From Oscillospiraceae bacterium (lineage in GTDB: Bacteria > Bacillota > Clostridia > UBA1381), in contig JAFLUC010000019.1 of assembly GCA_022509005.1 (NCBI GenBank), forward strand, positions 1 through 36,747: a stretch of DNA of 36,747 nt, read 5' to 3'. The notes beneath the pieces were generated by a model. It did no database searches, was not told the DNA's origin, and saw nothing but the letters and a program-made list of their open reading frames with translations. The position numbers and the translations under genes were made by a program. The stretch's first letter is position 1; the number at the start of each line of letters is the position of its first letter. Below, in pieces: positions 22,584 through 30,669 of the stretch.

Positions 22584-24257
22584 ATGGCAGAGTGGCTTAA
22601 ACTAAAGAAGTCTAATTGTAAAAACTGCTACAAATGTATTCGTCATTGCCCTGTTAAGTCAATCAGATTCTCAGGGAATCAGGCGCATATCGTATCGGAC
22701 GAATGTATTTTATGCGGACAGTGCTTTGTTGTCTGTCCGCAGAATGCAAAAGAAATAGTTGACGAAAGAGAAAAAGTAAAGGTTATGCTTCAAAGCGAGG
22801 AGCTCGTGTATGTAAGCCTTGCGCCTTCTTTTATCGCAAATTACGGCGTGGGAATAGGCTCAATGCGTGCTGCGCTTAAAAAGCTCGGCTTTGCCGATGC
22901 GGAGGAAACAGCTATCGGCGCGACAATTGTTAAAAATGAATATAACCGTATGCTAAAAGAGGCTGACCGTGATATTCTCATTTCATCATGCTGTCATTCG
23001 GTAAATCTGCTTATTCAGAAGTATTTTCCAGACTGCCTGCCGTATCTTGCAAATACAATTTCACCGATGCAGGCGCATTGTATGGATATAAAGAGACGAT
23101 ATCCTAACGCAAAGGTTGTGTTTATAGGACCGTGTCTTTCCAAAAAAGACGAAGCGTTATATTATGAAGGCTTTGCCGACGCGGTGTTCACATATGAAGA
23201 GCTTTCAAATTGGCTGGATGACGAAGGTATCACTCTTGATAACAATATCGATGATACCAAGGAAAGTCTTGCACGATTGTTCCCGACAACCGGTGGAATA
23301 CTTAAAACGATGAAGGAAGAGGTCGAGGGATATACATATATGGCCATTGACGGAACGCAGAATTGCATTGAAGCGCTCAGAGATATTGAGAACGGAAATA
23401 TTCATAAGTGCTTTATTGAGATGTCCGCCTGCAAAGGAAGCTGCGTATCGGGACCTGTAATGGAAAAGTTTAATTTATCCCCGGTTCGTAAATTCAAAGC
23501 TGTTTCGGACTATGCCGGAAGCAGTGATTTTGATGTAGAACAGCCTGCATATCACAGCTTGAACAAAAACATGGTGCCGATAGCGCAGAACTCGGCGATG
23601 CCGTCAGAGTATGAGCTGTTAATGGTTATGAAAAACATGGGCAAAACGAAGCCGGAGGATGAGCTGAACTGCGGCTCATGCGGATATGATACATGCCGCG
23701 AAAAGGCGATTGCGATTTATCAGGGCAAGGCTGAGATTTCGATGTGTCTGCCGTTTCTGAAGGAAAAGGCGGAAAGCTTCTCGGATAATATCGTAAACAA
23801 CACGCCTAACGGCATTATCGTAGTAAACGACCAGCTTGAGGTACAGCTTATAAATAAATCAGCCAGAAAGCTATTGCACGTAAATTCTCCGAGCGACGTT
23901 TTAGGCGAGCCTGTTATAAGAATTATGGACCCCGGAGTGTTCATGACAGCGCGTGACAGCGGACGAAGGATAAATAATAAGCGCACATATCTCGCGGAAT
24001 ATGAGAGGTATGTGGAGCAGACAATAATTCCCGATAAGGAATACCATATTGTGATTTGTATGCTCAGAGACGTAACCGATGAAGAAAATAACAGGCAAGA
24101 AAAAGAACGAATAAGCGCGCATACTATAGAGGTTGCGGATAAGGTTGTTGATAAACAGATGCGGATTGTGCAGGAGATTGCTTCGCTTCTCGGAGAAACG
24201 GCAGCGGAAACAAAAATTGCCCTGACAAAGCTTAAGGAGACGATTTCCGATGAATGA
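22584..24257 (+). CDS. Sensory-type [FeFe]-hydrogenase with PAS domain (group C-like, HydS)
   Basis: The 557-residue protein starts with two [4Fe-4S] ferredoxin motifs (C12, C15, C18, C22 and C41, C44, C47, C51). The H-cluster domain follows with its three signatures in altered form: L1 SSCCHS (C136, C137), L2 FIGPCLSKKDE (C184) and L3 EMSACKGSC (C283, C287). All cluster ligands and the proton-relay Cys are kept, but the L2 Met of catalytic enzymes (MPC) is Gly. A further four-Cys motif (C363, C366, C371, C388) precedes a PAS domain (about 395-510) and a coiled C-terminal helix. This order matches group C hydrogenases, thought to sense hydrogen rather than to make it in bulk. The overlap with the downstream phosphatase suggests the signal goes to protein phosphorylation. 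It is cytoplasmic. Confidence 0.88.
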   Translation: MAEWLKLKKSNCKNCYKCIRHCPVKSIRFSGNQAHIVSDECILCGQCFVVCPQNAKEIVDEREKVKVMLQSEELVYVSLAPSFIANYGVGIGSMRAALKKLGFADAEETAIGATIVKNEYNRMLKEADRDILISSCCHSVNLLIQKYFPDCLPYLANTISPMQAHCMDIKRRYPNAKVVFIGPCLSKKDEALYYEGFADAVFTYEELSNWLDDEGITLDNNIDDTKESLARLFPTTGGILKTMKEEVEGYTYMAIDGTQNCIEALRDIENGNIHKCFIEMSACKGSCVSGPVMEKFNLSPVRKFKAVSDYAGSSDFDVEQPAYHSLNKNMVPIAQNSAMPSEYELLMVMKNMGKTKPEDELNCGSCGYDTCREKAIAIYQGKAEISMCLPFLKEKAESFSDNIVNNTPNGIIVVNDQLEVQLINKSARKLLHVNSPSDVLGEPVIRIMDPGVFMTARDSGRRINNKRTYLAEYERYVEQTIIPDKEYHIVICMLRDVTDEENNRQEKERISAHTIEVADKVVDKQMRIVQEIASLLGETAAETKIALTKLKETISDE

Positions 24258-25422
24258 TTTGTGCGCAGATATAGGATACAGAAGTATAAACCACTTCGGC
24301 GAAGAGCTTTGCGGCGATCATATAGACGTTATATCAAACGATGATAACTCAGCCGTTATCGTTCTTGCTGACGGTTTGGGCAGCGGTGTAAAGGCGAGTA
24401 TATTATCGACCTTAACCTCAAAAATCATATCAACGCTTCTTGTGGCGGGACTGTCTATAGAGGACTGCGTTTCTACCATAGCCGCAACGCTTCCGGTATG
24501 CTCCGTAAGGGGAGTAGCGTATTCAACCTTTACGATAATACATATAATGGATAACGAATATGCTGAAATAATGCAGTATGATAATCCGCAGGTGTTCATT
24601 CTCCGCGACGGAAAAAATTATGAATACCCGCGTGAGGAGCTTAATATCGGTGATAAAAAGATATTCAAGTCTAAAGTACGCTTGCAGGAAAACGATTTGT
24701 TTGTAGCTATGAGCGACGGCTGCCCTCATGCCGGAATAGGTCTTGCCTATAATTTTGGCTGGAATCGTTCGGATATTATCGACTATATGGAAACGATTGA
24801 GTGCGCGGGATATAACGCGAAAACTCTCGCTACTATGCTAATTGACGAGGTGTTTAAGCTCTACGGCGAAAAGCCCGGCGATGATGCGACAGCCTGCGTT
24901 ATAAGAATACGCAAACGCAATCCTATGAATATTCTTTTCGGTCCGCCTTCAGACAGAAACGACTGTAATAAGATGATGTCACTGTTTTTCTCTAAAGAGG
25001 GTAAGCATATCATCTGCGGCGGAACGACCTCATCTATCGCGGCGAAATATTTAAAGAAGGAAGTAAAGCCTACACTTAATTTTGTGTCAGATGATATTCC
25101 GCCGATTGCGGAAATTGAGGGTGTTGATCTTGTGACCGAGGGTGTCATAACAGTCAACAAGGTGCTGGAATATGCGAAGGATTTTCTGCTTGAAAATAAA
25201 GAATACGAGCATTGGGGATTCAGCCGTGACGGAGCATCGCTGATTGCGAGGTTACTATTTGAGGAAGCGACCGATATAAACTTCTATGTCGGCAGAGCCG
25301 TAAATCCTGCTCATCAGAATCCGGATTTGCCTATTAATTTCAATATTAAAATGAATCTGGTAAAAGAGCTTTCGGACTGCTTAAAGAAAATGGGAAAACA
25401 CATAAAGGTAAGCTATTTTTAA
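24250..25422 (+). CDS. SpoIIE-type PP2C serine/threonine phosphatase
   Basis: Residues 1-220 of this 390-residue protein form a PP2C/SpoIIE domain: DNSAVIVLADGLGSGVKAS with the metal-binding Asp-Gly, LFVAMSDGCPHAG and KPGDDATACVIRI with the final Asp pair. Residues about 225-390 are a second domain (MNILFGPPSDRNDCNKMMSL, IICGGTTSSIAAKYL) that I cannot name. The start overlaps the hydrogenase end by 8 bases, so the two are coupled. In group C hydrogenase loci such a phosphatase is thought to relay the hydrogen or redox signal by dephosphorylating an unknown partner. No kinase, anti-sigma or anti-anti-sigma gene is in the window. Confidence 0.85.
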   Translation: MNDLCADIGYRSINHFGEELCGDHIDVISNDDNSAVIVLADGLGSGVKASILSTLTSKIISTLLVAGLSIEDCVSTIAATLPVCSVRGVAYSTFTIIHIMDNEYAEIMQYDNPQVFILRDGKNYEYPREELNIGDKKIFKSKVRLQENDLFVAMSDGCPHAGIGLAYNFGWNRSDIIDYMETIECAGYNAKTLATMLIDEVFKLYGEKPGDDATACVIRIRKRNPMNILFGPPSDRNDCNKMMSLFFSKEGKHIICGGTTSSIAAKYLKKEVKPTLNFVSDDIPPIAEIEGVDLVTEGVITVNKVLEYAKDFLLENKEYEHWGFSRDGASLIARLLFEEATDINFYVGRAVNPAHQNPDLPINFNIKMNLVKELSDCLKKMGKHIKVSYF

Positions 25423-25443
25423 ATATCTATAGGAGTTACAATT

Positions 25444-27306
25444 ATGGCGAAAGTAAATGTTTTTTCACAAGACCCTGCCAATGCATGGGTAACATCAAGG
25501 GAAAAGCCTGCTGTAATAACTGATTCGGAATATATGTTTCCCGCGTTTTCAAACGGCGAGGTGCTTTTGAATAAAAAGCATGGCAGACTTCCGGCTATGG
25601 GCTGGAACAGTTGGAATCCGTTCGGAAGCGCGAACACGGAGGCGCTGACAAAGGCAATAGCTGACGCGATTGTTGATCTTGATCTTGATGATATCGGCTA
25701 CAAATATGTAGTGCTTGATGATGGATGCTACAAAAGTACGCGTGATAGTGAAGGAAGACTTTCAAATAGCGCAATAAAGTTCCCAAGCGGTTTTAAGACC
25801 CTGGGGGAGTATATTCATGACAAAGGACTCAAATTCGGTATGTATAATGATATAGGCACGAATTTGTGTGCTGGTGATGCGGTCGGAACTGCAGGATACG
25901 AGGATGTTGACACGCGGACATATAAGGAATGGGGCGTCGATTTTCTCAAAATAGATAATTGTTATTATTTATGGGATAACGCTACATATTCAAACAGATC
26001 GAATGCTCAGTATGTATATGCGCCGAGAATCAGAGCAATAACCATAAGCGGTAATGACGGATTTACACAGACGTTCAATGCTGTGTCTCATGGGGTCCTG
26101 ACAGGAAGCGGCGCGGTTAAAAACAGCAGTGAGGATTACGTTAATTACATAGGCACTAAGGACGGTACAAATGTAGGGCAAACTCCTGTAGGTGAGCTTT
26201 GGAGTGAGCTGCGATTTAATGTAACAGCTCCGGCTGACGGAGAGTACAGCCTGGTGATTAATTATGCTTCGGGGGCTGAGAACGGCACAGGACGTTGGCT
26301 TCAGGCGGCTGTGGGTGAGGTGGATAGCGAAACAAGATACTATGATGACTTTCTCCACACTACAAGCAGTACATCAACCTTCATTGATTCTGATGCAATA
26401 ACGATAAGACTAAATGCGGGCAAAAATATTATACGCCTGATGAACCACAGACGGCAGGAAAACACGCTGCAGTCATACGCCGCTCTTTTAAATGGTCTTA
26501 ACAAGTGCGATCCCGACCATGATATAGTGCTTTCGATATGCGAATGGGGAAAGACACAGCCTCAGAATTGGGGTTACAAGATAGGAAACTCGTGGAGGAT
26601 ATTAAATGATATAACATTCAGCGTAGGCGCGAACGGCAGTGCGGCTTGGGAGTCAAACAACACGGCAAGTATTGCTTCGCAGTATAACAAGGCGGTAGTA
26701 ATGGACGAGTTTGCGGGACTTGATAAGGGTTGGAACGACGCGGATATGCTTGTTATAGGTATGAGTGGAATAACGAATACAATGAGCAAATCGCATATGT
26801 CAATGTGGTGTATACTTAACTCGCCGCTTATGCTGGGTTTGGATCTACGAACTGTGCAGAAGGGTGATGATATATGGAACATAATTGCAAATGAGGATGT
26901 AATTGCTCTCAATCAGGATAAGCTCGGTGTTCAGGCAAAGAGAATTTACAGCTCAATTCTGACCTCAGCCCCGGATACGACATATACGGAGAATAACAAC
27001 CGTGTTGATATTCTTGCAAAGCCGCTTGCAAACGGCGATGTTGCGCTGACATTTGTAAACATGAGTCAGAGTGCGGATTTAAACTCATATTCGGTAAGAG
27101 TTGATGATATTGTATCATTTATCGGTGCAAAGATGATAAACAGCGATGAGTTCAAAAACGCCGCGGGTTATATTGTAAAGGATTTATGGACAAAGGAAAT
27201 ATCATTTAATACGGATGGGATTTTTGCTGTCGGCAGTCTTGGCGGCTGTGATAGTGTAACAGTAAGAATTTCGCCGATGAATGACAATGATAATATAAAA
27301 AAATGA
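25444..27306 (+). CDS. GH27 alpha-galactosidase with an inserted beta-sandwich domain
   Basis: The 620-residue protein has the GH27 start RLPAMGWNSWNPFG, VVLDDGCYKS, GMYNDIGTNLCAG, the nucleophile Asp171 in FLKIDNC, ICEWGKTQPQNWG, and the acid/base Asp389 in SWRILND. In typical GH27 enzymes these two are about 55 residues apart; here the gap is 218. The extra 160 residues (about 185-345) hold a carbohydrate-binding-like sandwich (FNVTAPADGEYSLVINYASG, IRLNAGKNIIRLMNH), inserted between strands of the catalytic barrel. There is no signal peptide. AGGAG at 25430-25434 supports the start. It follows the phosphatase by 21 bases with no terminator. The last codons are ATA AAA AAA TGA, and its end overlaps the SLH gene by 4 bases (ATGA). 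Confidence 0.88.
   Translation: MAKVNVFSQDPANAWVTSREKPAVITDSEYMFPAFSNGEVLLNKKHGRLPAMGWNSWNPFGSANTEALTKAIADAIVDLDLDDIGYKYVVLDDGCYKSTRDSEGRLSNSAIKFPSGFKTLGEYIHDKGLKFGMYNDIGTNLCAGDAVGTAGYEDVDTRTYKEWGVDFLKIDNCYYLWDNATYSNRSNAQYVYAPRIRAITISGNDGFTQTFNAVSHGVLTGSGAVKNSSEDYVNYIGTKDGTNVGQTPVGELWSELRFNVTAPADGEYSLVINYASGAENGTGRWLQAAVGEVDSETRYYDDFLHTTSSTSTFIDSDAITIRLNAGKNIIRLMNHRRQENTLQSYAALLNGLNKCDPDHDIVLSICEWGKTQPQNWGYKIGNSWRILNDITFSVGANGSAAWESNNTASIASQYNKAVVMDEFAGLDKGWNDADMLVIGMSGITNTMSKSHMSMWCILNSPLMLGLDLRTVQKGDDIWNIIANEDVIALNQDKLGVQAKRIYSSILTSAPDTTYTENNNRVDILAKPLANGDVALTFVNMSQSADLNSYSVRVDDIVSFIGAKMINSDEFKNAAGYIVKDLWTKEISFNTDGIFAVGSLGGCDSVTVRISPMNDNDNIKK
27297..27303 (+). other. A AAA AAA slippery heptamer at the GH27 stop
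   Basis: In the GH27 frame the bases read ATA AAA AAA TGA, so the seven A's form the canonical slippery heptamer A_AAA_AAA directly before the stop. A -1 slip makes the next codon ATG at 27303, which is the start of the SLH-rhodanese frame. I see no strong stimulatory stem-loop or upstream Shine-Dalgarno-like sequence. Confidence 0.5.
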
Positions 27307-28103
27307 CAGAACGAGGAGTAATAACAGGAAAGAAAGACGAAGTATTTTCCAGTGAGGAAACGGTGACTAACGCACAGCTTGTAGCAATGCTGTTAAAAAA
27401 CAGATACGGTGCAATGGAGCCTATTAATGAGCATTGGTATTCAGGCTATATGGATTATGCGCTCAGAAATGGAATAATAACTGACTTGGAAAGTGAATTT
27501 CCGAATGCTGCAATTACTCGCCAGTCAGCTGCGAGGATTATCCATGAAATGCTTAATAAGGTTTACAATGAAGCGGATGATGAAAACTGGATAACGGCTG
27601 AGGCTCTTGCCGATCTATACGATTGTCATACCTGTGTTATGCATGTGGCGCAGGTTTATGTGAAAGGAATAATGACAGGCAGTGGCGATGGCTTGTTTCG
27701 CGGTACTGATAAACTCACGCGCGCACAGGCAGATGAGGCGATTATGCGGCTTGTTGAGCCATCTCTGCGCGTGCCTCCGAAACAGAACGTAAATATCGAT
27801 AATTTGATAACAATGGAGCGGGCATCTGAACTGATGGAAAACGGAGCGTTACTCGTGGATGTGCGTTCCGCAGATGACTATGCTACAGGACATATAAAAG
27901 GGAGTATTTCCACACCAATAGATAATATTATATCAGATCCGAGAGCGGCTTTTATGGGGATAGAATCTGACACTACAATTATAGTGTACTGCCGCAGGGG
28001 AACTAATAGCCGCAGAGCTGTTCAAATACTTAATGAAGCAGGATATACAAGTGTGTATAATCTTGGCGGAATTTTCAGCGAAGCTATGAAGAAAATGATA
28101 TAA
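27303..28103 (+). CDS. SLH-repeat plus rhodanese protein
   Basis: The 266-residue product begins inside an SLH module: MTERGVITGKKDEVFSSEET lacks the first helix of the repeat. A second SLH module (HWYSGYMDYALRNGIIT) and a third (VYVKGIMTGSGDGLF, LTRAQADEAIMRLV) follow up to about residue 160. Residues about 170-266 are a rhodanese domain (LLVDVRSADDYATGHIKG) with the active loop CRRGTNSR and its catalytic Cys. SLH modules normally bind wall polymers outside the cell, and rhodanese domains carry sulfur inside it; I know of no standard pairing. No signal peptide is present. The missing SLH helix is encoded by the last codons of the upstream GH27 frame (DNIKK), so the gene may be read as an extension of that protein. 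Confidence 0.8.
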   Translation: MTERGVITGKKDEVFSSEETVTNAQLVAMLLKNRYGAMEPINEHWYSGYMDYALRNGIITDLESEFPNAAITRQSAARIIHEMLNKVYNEADDENWITAEALADLYDCHTCVMHVAQVYVKGIMTGSGDGLFRGTDKLTRAQADEAIMRLVEPSLRVPPKQNVNIDNLITMERASELMENGALLVDVRSADDYATGHIKGSISTPIDNIISDPRAAFMGIESDTTIIVYCRRGTNSRRAVQILNEAGYTSVYNLGGIFSEAMKKMI

Positions 28104-28129
28104 AAAATCATTTTCTTCATAGCTTTTAT
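28081..28129 (+). terminator. Hairpin terminator overlapping the end of the SLH-rhodanese gene
   Basis: A perfect 19-bp stem (28081-28099 with 28107-28125) closes over ATAAAAA and is followed by TTAT. The 5' arm is made of the last codons, EAMKKM, so coding sequence and terminator overlap. Confidence 0.7.
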
Positions 28130-28168
28130 GTGTCTGTAAAATTTATAGATCGCTTGAAAAATGCGCTG

Positions 28169-30490
28169 TCATCGTTGAACTTCTGCCGTGCCTGCGTCGC
28201 ACAGCGGTGCCATTTCTGATATACTATCCCACGCAAACACCTTAACATCTGTTATGCCTTCTGAGCTGATCCGTACATCTGTGCTGTCCGTTACGGTTAC
28301 TGATTTTAAGCATCCGTCGCTGTAGCAAGCGACGATGTATTTCTGTCCGTCCGGCATATTTTCCGCAGTGAAGCTTACTGAAATTTTTTCATTATCTGAC
28401 GAAGCGCTTACTGACTTGATTGCCGGATCGGTATCAGGTTCTTCCGTGGGCGGCGGTGTCCGCTGGTCTGTGGGTTCGTCTGTTGGCGGCGGTGTCGGCT
28501 GTGTTTCGTATTCTTCTAACTTTGCTGAACAGAAACGCATTTTTGAACCGTCAATCAGGAAGTAATAAATGTCGCCTTTTTTAACCTCAACGGTGTATTT
28601 TACCGGTATTGACGCTCCGGTATATTCCTTTGAATAGACTTCCGTAAATGCCCCCGCATTTTCATTTATAACATAAAATGTTTTTGTACCGGAGACAGTG
28701 TAGCCATACATAGTAAACACACCGTCCTGCGGAGCTTCATATCTAAGCACGTTTCCGGTTACTTTCCCGTTTTTCCAGCTTCCGTTTGTGCCGGAGGTTA
28801 TAGCAAAATTAAATACTTCGCCGTCCTCAAAGGTTACCTGATCGGTTTTCTTGCTGTCAAATGTGATAAGTCCAGTAAGTCCGGGCATGAACTCCGTTCC
28901 TGCTGCTTTTTTTTCATCACCGCTCTCGGCTACCCACTGATCAACAAGCTTCTTTTCCGGCTCCGGTGTTGTATCGGGAGCCGGAGTAGCGTCCGATGAC
29001 GGATCGTAATCAGGCACATCAGGGTCATATGACGTATCTCTTACATAGCTTCCGTCTGCGAGCGCATTTGCGTAATTCTCAAGATTGGTATATCCATTAT
29101 CAGTAATATTCAATGCATCGGATTTATCAAACTTATTCAGTCCGTTTTTATCCTCCCACTCGTTCGGAATACCGTCATTATCGCTGTCCTTTGCCTTTGT
29201 TCCGCTAAGCTCCGGATAGCCGCCCGCTTCGGAAGGCGTGTTGATAAGCGAACCTGTGCCATTTTTTACATCGTTTATTAACTGCTCGTCAATGGTGTCT
29301 CTTGAAATACTTGCACCCGCGCCTGACAATACCTTTTCATATGCATCCTCCGCTGTATCGGTTGTTACAGGGTAGTCGTTTATATATCTGTTATGAACAA
29401 TTTTTTCTTCATCTGTAATGGTTTCATCTGTCCATAATCCGTATGTCTTCGTATTGCTGTCAAAATCTACGCCCTTTGTATTATCAGCAGTGACCTCTGC
29501 GTTTCCATATACATAGTTGCCGCTTACATACAAATCCGTTCCCCAGCCGGGGCAGTTGAGACTATTAGTACCGGTATTGTCGCCCTCTTTCTTTGCGCTT
29601 ATCTGGAAGATCCTTGAGCGCTTGCCTTTGTCGGTAGACGGACCATATTTATAGTAGCAGCCTACGATGTTGACCGGCGCGCCGTTTTCGCCGCCGTACG
29701 CTGAGTTTCCGCCCCAGTTGTAAATTACATTATTTCTGAGGTCGGTGAGGTCGGTCTGCTTTGTAACATCGGTCTGCGCCGCCTCAATTCCCGCAGTCGC
29801 AATTCTCGGATTGCGGCTGTCATGATGAGCTATGAGATTATGGTGATAACTTGTGTTTTCACCGCCCCAGATACCGCCGTAGCCGTGATTGCCTTTGCCG
29901 TGTACCGACTCCTTTAAGCTCTCGGCTATAATACACCACTGCATTGTGAAGTTGGTGTTTTCATAGAAGGATGCGCATTCATCTACACTCCAGCTTATGG
30001 AGCAGTGGTCGATTATTATATTCTTATGTCCGCGTCCGCCGATTGAATCGTCTTCTATCGTAAGCTGATCGCCCATTCTGAACCGCAGATAACGGAGGAT
30101 GATATTGTCACCGTAAATTCCGGTTGTATTGTTCTTGATGCAGATGCCGTCGCCGGGTGCTGTCTGACCGAGGATGGTCAGATTGCTGCCTGTTATATTT
30201 AACGCATTAACCAATTCAATATTTCCGGCAACGTCAAATACTATAATTCTATTTGATTCGGAAACCGCATCTCTGAATGAGCCGCTGCCTGAGTCGTTGA
30301 GGTTTGTAACATGGTAAATCTCCTGGTTTTTCGCACCTCTTACGCCGGTGGCATACATTCCCCCGCCCTCAGCGCCCGGAAATGCCGCTATTTTATCGTC
30401 CGCTGATATGGGATATGCCATATTTCCGGCAATTATCGTCAGAGCCGTAAGAGTGCCGATAATACCTGTTATTTTCTTTTTTAACTTCAT
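28169..30490 (-). CDS. Secreted pectate lyase, PL1 family, with C-terminal binding modules
   Basis: The 773-residue exported enzyme should cut homogalacturonan by beta-elimination outside the cell. A signal peptide (MKLKKKITGIIGTLTALTII, cut near ISA) leads into the PL1 start AAFPGAEGGGMYATGVRG and YHVTNLNDSGSGSFRDAVSE. The parallel beta-helix follows with calcium and catalytic segments IIIDHCSISWSVDE and HDSRNPRIAT. Near residue 433 DSDNDGIPNEWED is a thrombospondin-3-like calcium repeat common in this subgroup. Two Pro/Thr linkers flank a sandwich module (about 525-655, possibly carbohydrate binding), and a final domain of about 80 residues ends the protein. A frame from 30523 exists, but GGAGTG lies before ATG 30490, so that start is used. 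It is divergent from the GH31 gene. Confidence 0.9.
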   Translation of the reverse strand: MKLKKKITGIIGTLTALTIIAGNMAYPISADDKIAAFPGAEGGGMYATGVRGAKNQEIYHVTNLNDSGSGSFRDAVSESNRIIVFDVAGNIELVNALNITGSNLTILGQTAPGDGICIKNNTTGIYGDNIILRYLRFRMGDQLTIEDDSIGGRGHKNIIIDHCSISWSVDECASFYENTNFTMQWCIIAESLKESVHGKGNHGYGGIWGGENTSYHHNLIAHHDSRNPRIATAGIEAAQTDVTKQTDLTDLRNNVIYNWGGNSAYGGENGAPVNIVGCYYKYGPSTDKGKRSRIFQISAKKEGDNTGTNSLNCPGWGTDLYVSGNYVYGNAEVTADNTKGVDFDSNTKTYGLWTDETITDEEKIVHNRYINDYPVTTDTAEDAYEKVLSGAGASISRDTIDEQLINDVKNGTGSLINTPSEAGGYPELSGTKAKDSDNDGIPNEWEDKNGLNKFDKSDALNITDNGYTNLENYANALADGSYVRDTSYDPDVPDYDPSSDATPAPDTTPEPEKKLVDQWVAESGDEKKAAGTEFMPGLTGLITFDSKKTDQVTFEDGEVFNFAITSGTNGSWKNGKVTGNVLRYEAPQDGVFTMYGYTVSGTKTFYVINENAGAFTEVYSKEYTGASIPVKYTVEVKKGDIYYFLIDGSKMRFCSAKLEEYETQPTPPPTDEPTDQRTPPPTEEPDTDPAIKSVSASSDNEKISVSFTAENMPDGQKYIVACYSDGCLKSVTVTDSTDVRISSEGITDVKVFAWDSISEMAPLCDAGTAEVQR

Positions 30491-30669
30491 TGTGATCACT
30501 CCAATTTTAATTGTTTTTATCATGAAATTATTATGTGTAAAGTTACTCCGGATGGCTTAAGTCAATATTATTTTAAAAACCGTCAAAATAATTATATGAA
30601 ATACATACCTTTAATTATATAATTATATCATGCAAATGTATTAAAGTCAATCAAAATCGGAGGGTTATT

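Noticed and set aside
28446..28503. Tandem GGCGGTGTC-type repeat as a regulatory repeat
   Set aside because: It encodes the Pro/Thr-rich linker (TPPPTDEP, TPPPTEEP) of the PL1 enzyme, so protein-level repetition explains it.
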